NCBI GenBank assembly: GCA_039820425.1
Contig: JBCBQD010000005.1
Location: forward strand, 1-52,974
DNA from: SIO4C1 sp039820425
GTDB taxonomy: Bacteria > Cyanobacteriota > Cyanobacteriia > Phormidesmidales > Phormidesmidaceae
Reading direction: 5' to 3'
Length of the DNA stretch: 52,974 nt
A model generated the notes under the pieces. It was not told the DNA's origin. It saw only the letters and a program-made list of their open reading frames with translations, and ran no database searches. Of this stretch, positions 1-9,161 are shown piece by piece (within the stretch, counting starts at the first letter, position 1; each line of letters starts with the position of its first letter). The translations under genes and the position numbers were made by a program.

Positions 1-2417
1 CTGGCCAGGGTCTGCATTGAGGGCTCAAACTGGACACCTTGACGGGTGTGACACAGCCAATAGTCAGGACAGGCAATGTCCCCTGAATCTACTATATCTA
101 CCAGATCTCCTGTCAGATTAGAGACCAATGGAATTTTCAGTGTGCCAAACTCTACTTGAGACAATGCCTCGCGCAGCGGCTCTAACATGGGTTCTAACAG
201 CGCCGAGTGAAAAGCATGGGACACTGGCAATCGACGCACCTCAATCTGCTGTTGCTCTAGATTCTGCAAGAGAGGATTGAGCGCATCTGCCGTCCCTGAG
301 AGTACGGTTTGGTCAGGGGCATTCACCGCCGCCACCGAGATTGCAGAGGGCAGCGCCCCGAGGGCGTTGTTAATCTCTGACAGGCTGGCGGAGACCGCCG
401 CCATGGCCCCATTGGTTGGCAGGGCCTGCATTAGACGACCGCGAGCTGCGATCAGCGCCAGCCCCTCCTCCAGGCTAAACAGGCCCGCCACGCAGGCGGC
501 AACATATTCTCCGACGCTGTGCCCTAAAACAATATCTGGGGTAATGTCCCAGGCCCGCCAGACCTGATACAGGGCGTACTCAAGGGCAAAAATTGCGGGC
601 TGGGCAAAGGCGGTTTGTTGGAGGGTTTGCTCAGTCTCCTGGCTGTTTTGATCGCCGTCTGAAGGATAGAGTAAGCTCAGCAGAGACAGACCGAGATGGG
701 GGGTGAGGATGCGATCGCATCGCTCAAGCGATTCTCGAAAAATCAAATTCGTCTTAAACAGATCCCGACCCATCTGCACATATTGCGACCCTTGCCCGGT
801 AAACAGAAACGCGATTTTAGACGGACCTGCAGTTTGAGAAGCGCCGCGCTTGAGGGGCGCATTATCACCCATAAAGTCCGAGAGCCTTTCCTGAAGTTGT
901 TCTCGTGTGCGACCAGTCACACAGTGTCGTCGTTGAAAATGGGTCCGCCCCGCATTGGCGGTGTAGCAAATGGCCTCGGTAGGGGCATTGTCGGTCATCA
1001 AATAGTCGTGATACTGACGCGCTTGATCTATTAGTGCCTGGGGGCTTTTCGCCGATAGGCAGAGCATTTGATAAGCTAATTTTTGGTTGGGTGTCGATGG
1101 CGGTTTTGCCCCCGATTCTGTGACGGCCTCTTCGAGGACAACGTGGGCATTAGTCCCGCTAAACCCAAAGGAGTTGATGGCGGCGTAGCGCTTTTTAGCA
1201 GTCGCTTGCCAGGGGATAGCCGTGGTAGGGATCAGCATGCCAGCCATCTCAGGTGAAATTGCCGGATTTAGCTGATTGAAATGCAAATTAGCTGGAATCT
1301 GCCCATGTTTCAGCGCCAAAATCACCTTAATGAGAGATGCCATGCCGCTGGCCGCTTCGCAATGGCCAATATGGGTTTTCACTGACCCCACCGGGAGGGC
1401 GTTGCCTTGGGCTTGGTGATGCTGACCAAACACCTCCCAAATCGAACCAAACTCAATGGGGTCACCGACGGGTGTGCCTGTGCCGTGGGCTTCCACATAG
1501 CTAATATCGGTTGGGCCCAACCCGCTATCCGCGAGCACCTTCCGCATTAAGCTGGCTTGAGCGCTAGCATCTGGTGCAGTCAGGCTGCTGCCGTTTCCAT
1601 TCTGATTAACGCTGGAGCCTTTAACCACGGCAAGGATGCGATTGCCATCTTGAAGGGCGTCATCCAGGCGCTTGGCCACTAAAATGCCGCAGCCCTCCGC
1701 CCGAACATAGCCATCAGCACTCTTATCAAAGGTTTTACATCGACCTTCAGGAGATTGTGTGCCGAGCTTCGATGCCAGGATAAAGACACCCGGGTCTAAC
1801 AGAATATTGACGCCGCCAACCACAGCCAGGTCAGCCTCATCACTATCCAGGGCCTGACAGGCCAGGTGAAGGGCCACTAGAGAAGACGAACAGGCTGTGT
1901 CTACCACCAGGGTTGGCCCTTGAAAATCAAACGTGTAGGCAACTCTACCCGCTAAAACACTAGGCCGTCCCCCTGTGTAAGCGTAGCCATTGAAGGTATC
2001 CCGAAGTCCAAATTTAGTCCTGAGTTTAAAGTAATCGGTTGAGCAAGCCCCCAGAAAAACGCCCGTTCGGCTCCCTCTGAGCTGTTCTGGAACCATCCCA
2101 CCCTGCTCCAGCGCCTCCCAACAGACCTCTAGAAGCAATCTTTGCTGCGGGTCAAGGTCGATGGCCTCGCGGGGGCTGATGTGAAAAAACTGAGGGTCAA
2201 AATGATCAACCTGGTCTAAAAAGCCACCCCAGCGGGTTACTGCTTTACCAGGCGAGTCTTTGTCTGAGTCATAGAATTGATCGGCCTGCCAGCGCTCGGG
2301 CGGAATCTGGGAAACGGCATCAACCTGGTGATGCAACAGATGCCAAAACTTCTCTAGGGAGTTGGCTCCGCCAGGAAAACGACAGCCTACACCCACGATG
2401 GCAATTGAATTATTCAT
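1..2417 (-). CDS. Type I polyketide synthase PKS6, KS-AT (partial, runs off left edge)
   Basis: The minus-strand frame is open from an ATG at 2417 to the window edge, about 805 codons. The ketosynthase spans roughly residues 1-425, with the active-site Cys in VDTACSSSL (about 174), an intact EAHGTGT (about 310) and KTHIGHCEAA (about 345). The acyltransferase follows: FTGQGSQYVQMG, GHSVGEYVAAC with the nucleophile Ser near 630, and VSHAFHS near 734. The HAFH form indicates malonyl-CoA. All catalytic residues seen are present, so unlike PKS5 this module should elongate. The protein starts directly at the KS (MNNSIAIVGVGCRFPGG), without the N-terminal helical docking segment of PKS2-PKS5, so its upstream partner cannot be read. 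No good Shine-Dalgarno sequence precedes the ATG. It is separated from the main PKS block by about 13 kb of tailoring genes. Domains after the AT lie outside the window. Confidence 0.93.
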   Translation of the reverse strand, partial: MNNSIAIVGVGCRFPGGANSLEKFWHLLHHQVDAVSQIPPERWQADQFYDSDKDSPGKAVTRWGGFLDQVDHFDPQFFHISPREAIDLDPQQRLLLEVCWEALEQGGMVPEQLRGSRTGVFLGACSTDYFKLRTKFGLRDTFNGYAYTGGRPSVLAGRVAYTFDFQGPTLVVDTACSSSLVALHLACQALDSDEADLAVVGGVNILLDPGVFILASKLGTQSPEGRCKTFDKSADGYVRAEGCGILVAKRLDDALQDGNRILAVVKGSSVNQNGNGSSLTAPDASAQASLMRKVLADSGLGPTDISYVEAHGTGTPVGDPIEFGSIWEVFGQHHQAQGNALPVGSVKTHIGHCEAASGMASLIKVILALKHGQIPANLHFNQLNPAISPEMAGMLIPTTAIPWQATAKKRYAAINSFGFSGTNAHVVLEEAVTESGAKPPSTPNQKLAYQMLCLSAKSPQALIDQARQYHDYLMTDNAPTEAICYTANAGRTHFQRRHCVTGRTREQLQERLSDFMGDNAPLKRGASQTAGPSKIAFLFTGQGSQYVQMGRDLFKTNLIFRESLERCDRILTPHLGLSLLSLLYPSDGDQNSQETEQTLQQTAFAQPAIFALEYALYQVWRAWDITPDIVLGHSVGEYVAACVAGLFSLEEGLALIAARGRLMQALPTNGAMAAVSASLSEINNALGALPSAISVAAVNAPDQTVLSGTADALNPLLQNLEQQQIEVRRLPVSHAFHSALLEPMLEPLREALSQVEFGTLKIPLVSNLTGDLVDIVDSGDIACPDYWLCHTRQGVQFEPSMQTLA

Positions 2418-2886
2418 AGTGGCGATGCCCCATCAGTTCACATTGCCTGGGCTCTAGATCTGGCTCATAAAGCCCCATGTGATAAAGATCAAGATTGTAA
2501 AAGTGCTGATTAGCACCCACTACCGGTAATGAATGAGTTAACTTTTCAGGTAAGCGATGACCCCACAAAATCGCTATTTATAAATCTCAACCAAGGACAA
2601 TGGTATTTCATGCCTCCACAGGTGAGTATTCCGGATTTGGAAAAAAGCAAGTTTAGGGAACTGCATAAAAATAAAATCCCGGCTAAAAAGGTTAGTGGGT
2701 AATAGACAATGGACACAGGTGATACCTTGCTTGGGGTATCAACTTAAAGCGGGAAGTTTTCCCGAGGCGAGAAGTCAGGAGTCAGGAGCCAGAATCCAGT
2801 TCCCTGCTGACTCCTGACTTCTGGCTCCTGACTTCTTACTTAACCTGAATTTTCCGGCTTAAATTAGGCGCCCTTGCTTGCAGTCG
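2418..2886. other. Intergenic region with MITE-like element
   Basis: This gap lies between PKS6 and the secreted propeller-like gene, both on the minus strand. It holds the palindromic element listed at 2735-2872 and, just left of it, GATACC facing GGTATC (2722-2740), which could be the end of a second, decayed element. The rest (2418-2720) is AT-rich with no coding signal and is the likely place for a PKS6 promoter, although I see no convincing -35/-10 pair. Confidence 0.6.
2735..2872. repeat. MITE-like palindromic element, copy A
   Basis: The element is about 138 bp, begins GGTATCAACTTAAAGCGGG and ends in the inverted counterpart (CCGGCTTAAATTAGGCGCC). The ends share the pattern GGTnnC..TTAA..CGG. 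The interior consists of GAAGTCAGGAGTCAGGA-type heptamer units facing their inverted copies, so the whole element folds into a long hairpin. Its reverse complement is nearly identical to copy B (48311-48441): a few substitutions plus a 7-base deletion of one internal heptamer in B. It lies 14 bases past the stop codon of the 2887-4485 gene and could act as its transcription terminator. Confidence 0.8.
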
Positions 2887-4485
2887 TCAGTCCAAAATCC
2901 TGACCAGCGAATTGCCGCCCGGCCATATGACCGAGGCATCATCATTGATCAAGATGTTGCTGCCAGCGTCGTAGATGGCATCCTTGGCACCCCGGCGGGT
3001 TTCAGTCGAGGGGCCCACCTGTGTGCGGACAACGACCTCTCCGGCAGGCCCGCTCGCATTGTCGCGCAAGCGTAAACCATAAAAATAGGTCATCCCATCA
3101 ACTTCGCTGCCAGAGCCATAAACCAGGTTTGCGTCTGTGCTAATCGTCGGTACACCACTAAACTGTATGTCTGGATTGACCCAGTCCGTCTGAAAAGTCT
3201 GCTGGGCTGGGTTCCAGCTGAGTTTTACAACCCCTGTGGCCCGGTCTTTCTTGCCATCCTTCTCGCCGTCCGGCGTGTAGCCACTGTAGTTGGCGATCAC
3301 AATGTCATTGCCAGCGACAGCGGGCGAATTTTCGACCGTATCGATGAAGTCCGGTAGGTCATAGGTGACAGGTGCATCTGAGCCTAGCGGACGGCGGACG
3401 GCAACAAGTTTCGACGCGCTAGTATCTGTCTTATCACATTCGATCTCGCCAGAGAAAACGCTGGTGACGGCGCACCGGGCATCCACTGTAACAATCCACC
3501 GATCTGCGCTAAAGCCAAGTAGCGTCGGTGTTGTGCCGGTGCGACGGCGATAGGGAATTTCTACCGACCCAACCCGCTGGAGGCTATTGGTCGCGGCGTT
3601 GTAAGACATGGCGACCAGGGCTTCATTGGTGGCAAGGTACATGATCGTTTCATTGCCGGCACCGCGCTCAATCGGAAACATATTTGACGGGCCGGAGTCG
3701 CCTACCTTGGCGCAGGACTTGATGTGGGTCAGATCATTATCAATTACGGCCAGCCAGGATTCTTTGCGCTTACCCCAGCCACGCCCTACCTCACGCACCA
3801 TGGTGACAGCGATCTCCCCTGTGTAGGTAACGCCAGTCAACACACCGGTCGCGCCAAGGCCGAGCCGCCGAAATCCACAGGATTCTTCGACCACCGCGGG
3901 TGAAAACTCAAACTTGTGAACGCATTCAATTGGCGAACCGCTGGTTTCGCCATCCTTAAACACCAGCAGTGAGGCATGGCGACCATAGCAAGCTTCACCG
4001 CGATACTTACCTAAACGAAGCCCGCTAGGATTCGGCACGATAACGCGACCATCTTCCAGCCCAAAAAGATTCCAGCCGATCCAAACCGGCAACACATTCA
4101 ACTCGAAACTGTCAACAAAACGGAAGGTGTCGCCGTCAATTTCGTATTTGTAGGCATCCGTTAGCGACGCCCCCCAGATCGTGCGGGCCGTCGAAGAGTT
4201 TGTATATTTCCGCTCGCTCAATACATGCCAGGGCGATGTGCCAATATCTTTACCGGCATCTTCGCCAAAATCACGGATCTGCACCCGTGGCTGTGGCGAC
4301 TGAGGCCCCGGAAGACTCGTCGAAGCCTGCTGCGCCGGGCCGCCGTGGCTACTCGTCCAGGAGGATTGAATCAGATGCGGGTTGTCTGGCGCGTCGTCTA
4401 CCGGATGGGTCTGAGCAAACAGGGGTAGGGGTAAGGCCAGAGCCGACAGATAGGCTGAAATAAGCACCAATTGTCTAGTCAGCAT
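2887..4485 (-). CDS. Secreted beta-propeller-like protein, unknown function
   Basis: The protein has a clear signal peptide (MLTRQLVLISAYLSALALPL, cleavage likely after LFA). It is followed by a low-complexity segment and then about 450 residues of repeated beta-strand-like units of the kind found in WD/YVTN or quinoprotein-like propellers. I chose the ATG at 4485 rather than the in-frame GTG at 4500 because GAGG lies 9 bases upstream of the ATG and the signal peptide then starts cleanly. It is homologous along most of its length to the protein at 49736-51379. Shared landmarks include the WGASLTDAYKYEID / WGATTTHVFKLSID region, GTTPTLLG / GTTPTLMG, and ENSPAVAGNDIVIANYSG / ENSPVAWGYDIAIAQYNG. 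The paralogue has no signal peptide. No catalytic motif is recognised. Its position beside a CylK-like propeller protein makes a role in the pathway possible but unproven. Confidence 0.8.
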   Translation of the reverse strand: MLTRQLVLISAYLSALALPLPLFAQTHPVDDAPDNPHLIQSSWTSSHGGPAQQASTSLPGPQSPQPRVQIRDFGEDAGKDIGTSPWHVLSERKYTNSSTARTIWGASLTDAYKYEIDGDTFRFVDSFELNVLPVWIGWNLFGLEDGRVIVPNPSGLRLGKYRGEACYGRHASLLVFKDGETSGSPIECVHKFEFSPAVVEESCGFRRLGLGATGVLTGVTYTGEIAVTMVREVGRGWGKRKESWLAVIDNDLTHIKSCAKVGDSGPSNMFPIERGAGNETIMYLATNEALVAMSYNAATNSLQRVGSVEIPYRRRTGTTPTLLGFSADRWIVTVDARCAVTSVFSGEIECDKTDTSASKLVAVRRPLGSDAPVTYDLPDFIDTVENSPAVAGNDIVIANYSGYTPDGEKDGKKDRATGVVKLSWNPAQQTFQTDWVNPDIQFSGVPTISTDANLVYGSGSEVDGMTYFYGLRLRDNASGPAGEVVVRTQVGPSTETRRGAKDAIYDAGSNILINDDASVIWPGGNSLVRILD

Positions 4486-4511
4486 GAAGAGAGACCTCAC
4501 ATTAACAAACT

Positions 4512-4530
4512 GTTCGATATTTTAACGAAC
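4512..4530. promoter_or_regulatory. Possible operator: short inverted repeat upstream of the secreted propeller gene
   Basis: GTTCG and CGAAC flank a 9-base AT-rich centre, 27 bases upstream of the chosen start at 4485. The half-sites are short and this could be chance. I saw no second copy elsewhere in the window. Confidence 0.2.
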
Positions 4531-4745
4531 CTGATACTGGTCGAATAGGAAAAGGTGTAACAGTTGCTAGTCCGGTTAGGAGGCGACTGTGAGCCACGTA
4601 GCGCTGAAGTAACTGTACTCAGTGTTCTAAGCGGCCAAAGCGATATATCGCGAGTCAACAGCGAAAAGCCCTATGGCTGCCAAATCAATGGAGCACATAG
4701 GACTTTAGCCAGGTTTTTAAGGGTGGAACCTCGATGCTGCAAAAT

Positions 4746-7700
4746 CTAGCCGCTGCTGATTGGCAAATCCGTCAGGTTTGCAATCAAATCTTGAACAAGC
4801 CCATTATTAAGCTCAAACTGTCCAGGCTGTTGCCCGCCTCCAATGTTGGGCCTTGAATTGCGGTAGTAGGCAGCATCAGAGTCGCCGATGCCGCTGTAAC
4901 CGTCAACCGCTACGGTACCAATATTCCTATAAAAGTTGTCAAAATTGACATCGGCCACGGCACCTTTACCGAATAGATCTATCTCCAAAGACATCACCAT
5001 GTCATCACCGATAGTGAGCTTTTGGAGGCTCTTGTCTTCGGTGTTAACCCCGTAAGTGCCGATCAGTTCGTCCCTGGCATCGAACGTTCTAATTTCACCC
5101 CCGGCTCCATCAATGTCTAAAATGCTCACGGAGTTCACGATGACCAACTCATCCCATTCGAACTTGAAGACGCCCCCCTCTTCATCAATATCAGGATTTT
5201 GAGAATTGCCATCCTCGGAGATGATTAGGACATTCTTTAGAGACTTGAGCTTAGTCTTGCTGCCTTTTCGATATTTTCTGTCATCGTCGTCGAAGTCATC
5301 ATCGTCAAAATCGTCATCATCCTTGCTCTTTTTCTTGCCATCCAAAATCATGGCTCCAAATTCATTCTCAGGGGTAGAAATGGTTAGCCCAAGCGACTGA
5401 TACTCATCATCAATGATGGTTCCCGCTTTAAGAGACTTGCCATTGCCATCCTTCTCAAAATCGATAACGGTGGTGAGATCTTCAGCCTTCCCTTTTGCTT
5501 TGTAGCGCCAGGTTTCGCCCGGTGAGAGAATGCGATCTTTGCCCTGATCACTCTTCTTGATGAATTTGGGTTTAATGCCGTCTTGATCATCCGTGACCGA
5601 AATATCATCAAACTCAAAGGCTACATTACCTGTGTTAGTGACTTCATAAGTCCAGGTGATTTTCTTTTTGGGTTTTCGTACAAGTGCCGTTGCTTGAGAG
5701 TCAGCATCCTTGCCATTAATCTTTTTCTCGATATCGATACTGGGGTTGATGTTGAATGGCTTCAGCGCTCCTGTATCGGCATTAAGCTTAGCGACCCAAG
5801 CATCGGTAGCGCCTTGGAATTCAGACCCCAAAGACCCTTCGGTGAAGCCTGTCACAAACAAGGAGCCCATATTGTCAGCGTCAATTGCTGTGGGCATATC
5901 GAGGTTAGTAGAGCCAAACTGTGTAATCCACAGCTGCTCACCATCGGTATTATATTTAGCAACCCAGGTATCATAACCACCCTGATTGGGACCCCCCAAA
6001 TCTCCCTCAGTGAAGCCTGTCACATAGATGCCATCATCGCTGTCAACAACAATATCGCCTAAAAAGAGACCATCATCCCCAGGCGTGCCAAACTGTCGAG
6101 CCCATAGCTGGTTACCTTCACCGTCAAACTTGATCAAGAAAGCATCGTTTTCATTGAACCCCCCAGATTCAACTTGCTCAGCATTAATGTTTAGGGGATC
6201 ACTAAGTTCACCACGGGTAAACCCAGCAACATAGGCGTTATTATTGCTGTCGGTATCCACACCCCAAGGGAAATCGTAGTTGATAGTACCAAGCTTGGTG
6301 ACAAAGATGGGGTTTAAGTTTTCGTCAAATCGAGCGAGCCAGCCATCATAAACGCCAATTCGAGGAGGCTCCCCAGGAGCAGACCCTAAATTATTTTGAG
6401 TAAAGCCGGTTGCGTAAACTGTACCATCGTCTGAAACGGCAATCCCGTAACTTTCATCAAATCCAATAACATCTGTAGATTCTAAGGTCGTGCCATCAAA
6501 ATTAAGAAGATCGAGATTGGTGTCATAGGAAGCTACAAACGAAAAGTCTTGAACTTCTGTTAAAGGTGAATCGACCAGCTCAACGACAACTCCACTCTGA
6601 TATAGATTCCCATCGCTATCTACATCAATTTGTAGGGAGTTGTCAATTTCCTCTCCAGCAGCTGGTGGCAGCTGATCGGCTGGTTGGGGATTCTGGCGAG
6701 CTGTAATCACATTGCCATCTGCGTCAAACCGAGCAACCCAGATATCCTGATAACCTTCATTGGGCTCGGAGCCACCCAGGGCGATAGCCAAATCCCCGGT
6801 GGTTGAGCCAGTCACATAAAAGTTAACCTGATTATCTTCGGTGAGGAAGGTTTCAATATCCCAGCTAATATCTGGTGCCCCTGTACCCAGCTGATTAATC
6901 CAGAGCTGTTTACCGTTGTTGTCGAACTTGGCGATCCAGACATCCCAGGAGCCCTGACTAGCCTCCCCTAAAACGCCTGTTGTGCCACCCACAACATAGA
7001 CATTACCCAAGGGATCAACAGATACCCCATAGGCAGCATCCACCCCAATAGTGCCAAGTTGATTAATAAAGGATTCTGCTGGGCCAGGAGGGGGGGTGTT
7101 GCCAACGAATATGAATGAATCGCTATCAAGGTCGAGGTCAGGCAGGGGTAAACCATCTTGAGGCAAACCTGGTCCTGGCGGTACATCTGGGAAAAATGCC
7201 ACGATGTCAAAATCAGATTGCTGAGTGACTGGATCTATGCCTGTCCAAACCAGGGCTTCTCCATCAACAGTATCAGTTTCGCCGGTTTGAGGGTTTGTAC
7301 CAAACAGGAGGAAAGGAATAATGGTGTAGTCTTCCCTAAATCCGTGCAGCTGAATCGTATCCAGTCCGGTCTGAAAATCGGCAACAATTGCCTGTTGCTG
7401 AAACCCTAAGAGGAAATTATCCAGGTAGTAAGGTGTTCTCCAATCTCCTAATACAAACCGGTCTCGTCCAAGTCTACCGGTGATTTCAGGAGGAACGTTT
7501 ATAAAAATTTCTGGTGCTATATCTTCCTCTAGGAAATCACCCAGTAAAACGTCGAGGTTAAATTGATCTGCTGTGCCCTCTAAATCATTTAATGGGGGTG
7601 GAGTCGGAATGGGAGCAGCTGGGTCAAACGCCAGGAGTATATCATTACCGTGACGAGCCAGACTGTTTTGATCATCCCGAAAGTTAAAAACGAAGTCAGT

Positions 7701-7757
7701 ACCCGGTGTCAGGGTTAATGTTTTTTGCGAGGGAGTATTGTTCGAATTACCTTCCAT
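4746..7757 (-). CDS. CylK-like protein: Ca-binding-type N-domain, SBBP seven-bladed propeller, extra C-terminal domains
   Basis: The start is the ATG at 7757: AAGGA lies 8 bases upstream, whereas the GTG at 7790 has none. Counting from that GTG as residue 1: residues 30-200 form an acidic RTX/Ca-binding-like domain (GNDILLAFDP, DRFVLGDWRTPYY, VADFQTGLDTIQLHG). Residues 240-680 hold seven SBBP units, each with a core like YVTGFTEGDLG and WVAKYNTDGEQLW, as expected for a seven-bladed propeller. Residues 685-775 resemble a DUF11/CARDB domain (TYEVTNTGNVAF). Residues 775-955 form a probable jelly-roll domain interrupted by an Asp-rich tract. The first two parts match the domain plan of CylK, the cyanobacterial enzyme that alkylates aromatic rings with secondary alkyl chlorides; the C-terminal 330 residues do not. 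With the ATG start, the Arg in GDWRTPYY is residue 107, close to the catalytic Arg105 reported for CylK, but I cannot align them. It could equally be a generic SBBP surface protein. No signal peptide is seen. Confidence 0.8.
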   Translation of the reverse strand: MEGNSNNTPSQKTLTLTPGTDFVFNFRDDQNSLARHGNDILLAFDPAAPIPTPPPLNDLEGTADQFNLDVLLGDFLEEDIAPEIFINVPPEITGRLGRDRFVLGDWRTPYYLDNFLLGFQQQAIVADFQTGLDTIQLHGFREDYTIIPFLLFGTNPQTGETDTVDGEALVWTGIDPVTQQSDFDIVAFFPDVPPGPGLPQDGLPLPDLDLDSDSFIFVGNTPPPGPAESFINQLGTIGVDAAYGVSVDPLGNVYVVGGTTGVLGEASQGSWDVWIAKFDNNGKQLWINQLGTGAPDISWDIETFLTEDNQVNFYVTGSTTGDLAIALGGSEPNEGYQDIWVARFDADGNVITARQNPQPADQLPPAAGEEIDNSLQIDVDSDGNLYQSGVVVELVDSPLTEVQDFSFVASYDTNLDLLNFDGTTLESTDVIGFDESYGIAVSDDGTVYATGFTQNNLGSAPGEPPRIGVYDGWLARFDENLNPIFVTKLGTINYDFPWGVDTDSNNNAYVAGFTRGELSDPLNINAEQVESGGFNENDAFLIKFDGEGNQLWARQFGTPGDDGLFLGDIVVDSDDGIYVTGFTEGDLGGPNQGGYDTWVAKYNTDGEQLWITQFGSTNLDMPTAIDADNMGSLFVTGFTEGSLGSEFQGATDAWVAKLNADTGALKPFNINPSIDIEKKINGKDADSQATALVRKPKKKITWTYEVTNTGNVAFEFDDISVTDDQDGIKPKFIKKSDQGKDRILSPGETWRYKAKGKAEDLTTVIDFEKDGNGKSLKAGTIIDDEYQSLGLTISTPENEFGAMILDGKKKSKDDDDFDDDDFDDDDRKYRKGSKTKLKSLKNVLIISEDGNSQNPDIDEEGGVFKFEWDELVIVNSVSILDIDGAGGEIRTFDARDELIGTYGVNTEDKSLQKLTIGDDMVMSLEIDLFGKGAVADVNFDNFYRNIGTVAVDGYSGIGDSDAAYYRNSRPNIGGGQQPGQFELNNGLVQDLIANLTDLPISSG
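5281..5322. repeat. Asp-codon microsatellite inside the CylK-like gene
   Basis: Imperfect repeats of TCATCGTC/TCATCATC on the plus strand encode an Asp-rich run (DDDDFDDDDFDDDD) between Lys-rich flanks. The tract sits in a loop of the C-terminal domain. It could bind calcium, and its repetitive DNA is prone to length change. Confidence 0.75.
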
Positions 7758-8734
7758 CAGATCATTCCTTATAAAATAAAGCTCAGGCACGATTCTGTTG
7801 AGGCGTTACCGGTGTGTTCTGGGTCCGGTGAGTGCCACTACGTGCAATATTTTTCGAACACCCTAAGATTCTTTGAATACTTGATAACGCGATAGGCAAC
7901 CTAAAGTCTGGAACAACAGACTGTCTGTCCCGATTAATCAGGCAAGCTAGATGGGAAGTAGCTTAGAGGGCTACTCAAGTAGTACTCACCCGCAGGCCAG
8001 TAAAGTTGTTTTTGCGATCGCAAACCAGTGACCAGTTATCAGGCATTGACAAGCCGACAACTGACCGCGTAATCCTATGAAGGCAACCGGTCTATGAAGA
8101 CGTCCCGAATGTGCACGCGCCAATGTGTACGCGCCAACTGAGGTGAACCTGCTTTTGGGGCACGCTCAGCACTCTTCTACAACGTAGGGCAGACAAGAGG
8201 TCGACACGTTAAGGTCGCCTCTGGGCTTTTTACAGTTACGCTGTTGTTGATGGTTAAAATCTGGCAGACACAGGCGTGTTTCAGTACACACTACGCAGTC
8301 AAACCGCTTTGTAGTATTGCCTTAAAGATGAGGCGGTTTTCCTCAGACAATTAAGGCAGCACCCATAAGGTAGAGCACTACACAAGTGAGTCAGTTTATG
8401 AATCAGCCAAGAAAATAACTGACAGTAACATCATCGTATAAATAAACACATGAAAACTACGAAATTTTCATGCGTAGGGGCAAATATGACAACTAACTGA
8501 TCACTGGGTACTGGGGGATAAACGTTGCACACCTTATTCCTGTGGTCAGTATAGGTAAAATTACGATCTGCTTTAGACAAGTAGCGATGAAGAAATCTAT
8601 CATCTGTGTAAATACTCCTTGAAAAGATATTTAAAGGATGGTGCTGGCAGCCGCTGGGGCTTGTCTATTTCTGAAAGCACTGACGATAGGTTTCTTAAGC
8701 CTGCGAACGTTGAGGAAATCGATTTCTCGGCATC
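7758..8734. other. Long intergenic region without a supported gene
   Basis: Nearly 1 kb lies between the CylK-like gene and the RTX relic. It contains a HIP1 site near 8014, a short direct repeat (AATGTGCACGCGCCAA and AATGTGTACGCGCCAA, about 8108-8139), a plus-strand terminator at 8196-8235, and a weak hairpin (AAACCGC 8301-8307 with GCGGTTT 8333-8339). The short open frames here have no recognisable protein. The leader and promoter of the CylK-like gene must lie in the left part. Confidence 0.6.
8196..8235 (+). terminator. Rho-independent terminator with no gene upstream of it
   Basis: AGAGG-T-CGAC pairs with GTCG-CCTCT across an 8-base loop (nine pairs, one bulged T), followed by GGGC and five T. 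It is well formed on the plus strand only, since the minus strand lacks the T run. No plus-strand gene precedes it in this window, so it ends either a lost gene or a small RNA starting within 7800-8190. Confidence 0.6.
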
Positions 8735-9004
8735 TTGGGCATTGACCGCCTGGTTGGCGATCGCGATCGCGGACGGCAATATAAAGACACGTTTGTGCTG
8801 GCCAGCGGGCAAGGCACCAACACCATCGTGGACTTTAGCGTAGGGGTAGATGTGATTGGGTTGGATAGCGGGCTGATGTCTGATCAGCTAGACATTACCC
8901 AAAGGCAACGCGGAGCAGAGGTGCGCGATCGCAACGGCCTAGTCGCAACTCTAATCGGCATAGATGCCACTGAACTAACCGCTGTTTCATTCGCATCTAT
9001 CTGA
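8735..9004 (+). pseudogene. Relic of the C-terminus of an RTX/hemolysin-type calcium-binding protein
   Basis: The frame reads YKDTFVLASGQGTNTIVDF, then VGVDVIGLDSGLMSDQLDI, then a short ATLIGID motif, and ends. This is the usual last 80-90 residues of cyanobacterial proteins with hemolysin-type repeats. The GGxGxDxL repeats that should precede it are missing and the upstream frame breaks down, so only the 3' end of a gene survives. It is on the strand opposite to its neighbours and sits at the boundary between tailoring genes and the CylK-like gene, which suggests an old rearrangement junction. Confidence 0.6.
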
Positions 9005-9161
9005 CACATCTAACAAACAACCCTGGATGAAATCTAAATACAACAGAACTGTTGCTAACTCATCTCGAAAAGGGCAAATGCAAACAAGCCTCAAAAAATA
9101 TACGAGCCACCATGCCAGTTTGGCAATAGTCATCGAGATCGCGACGTCAGCTATCCCATTA

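Noticed and set aside
277..567. Short plus-strand frames at 277-567 and 696-1034
   Set aside because: They lie antisense to the AT of PKS6, whose catalytic motifs read correctly on the minus strand.
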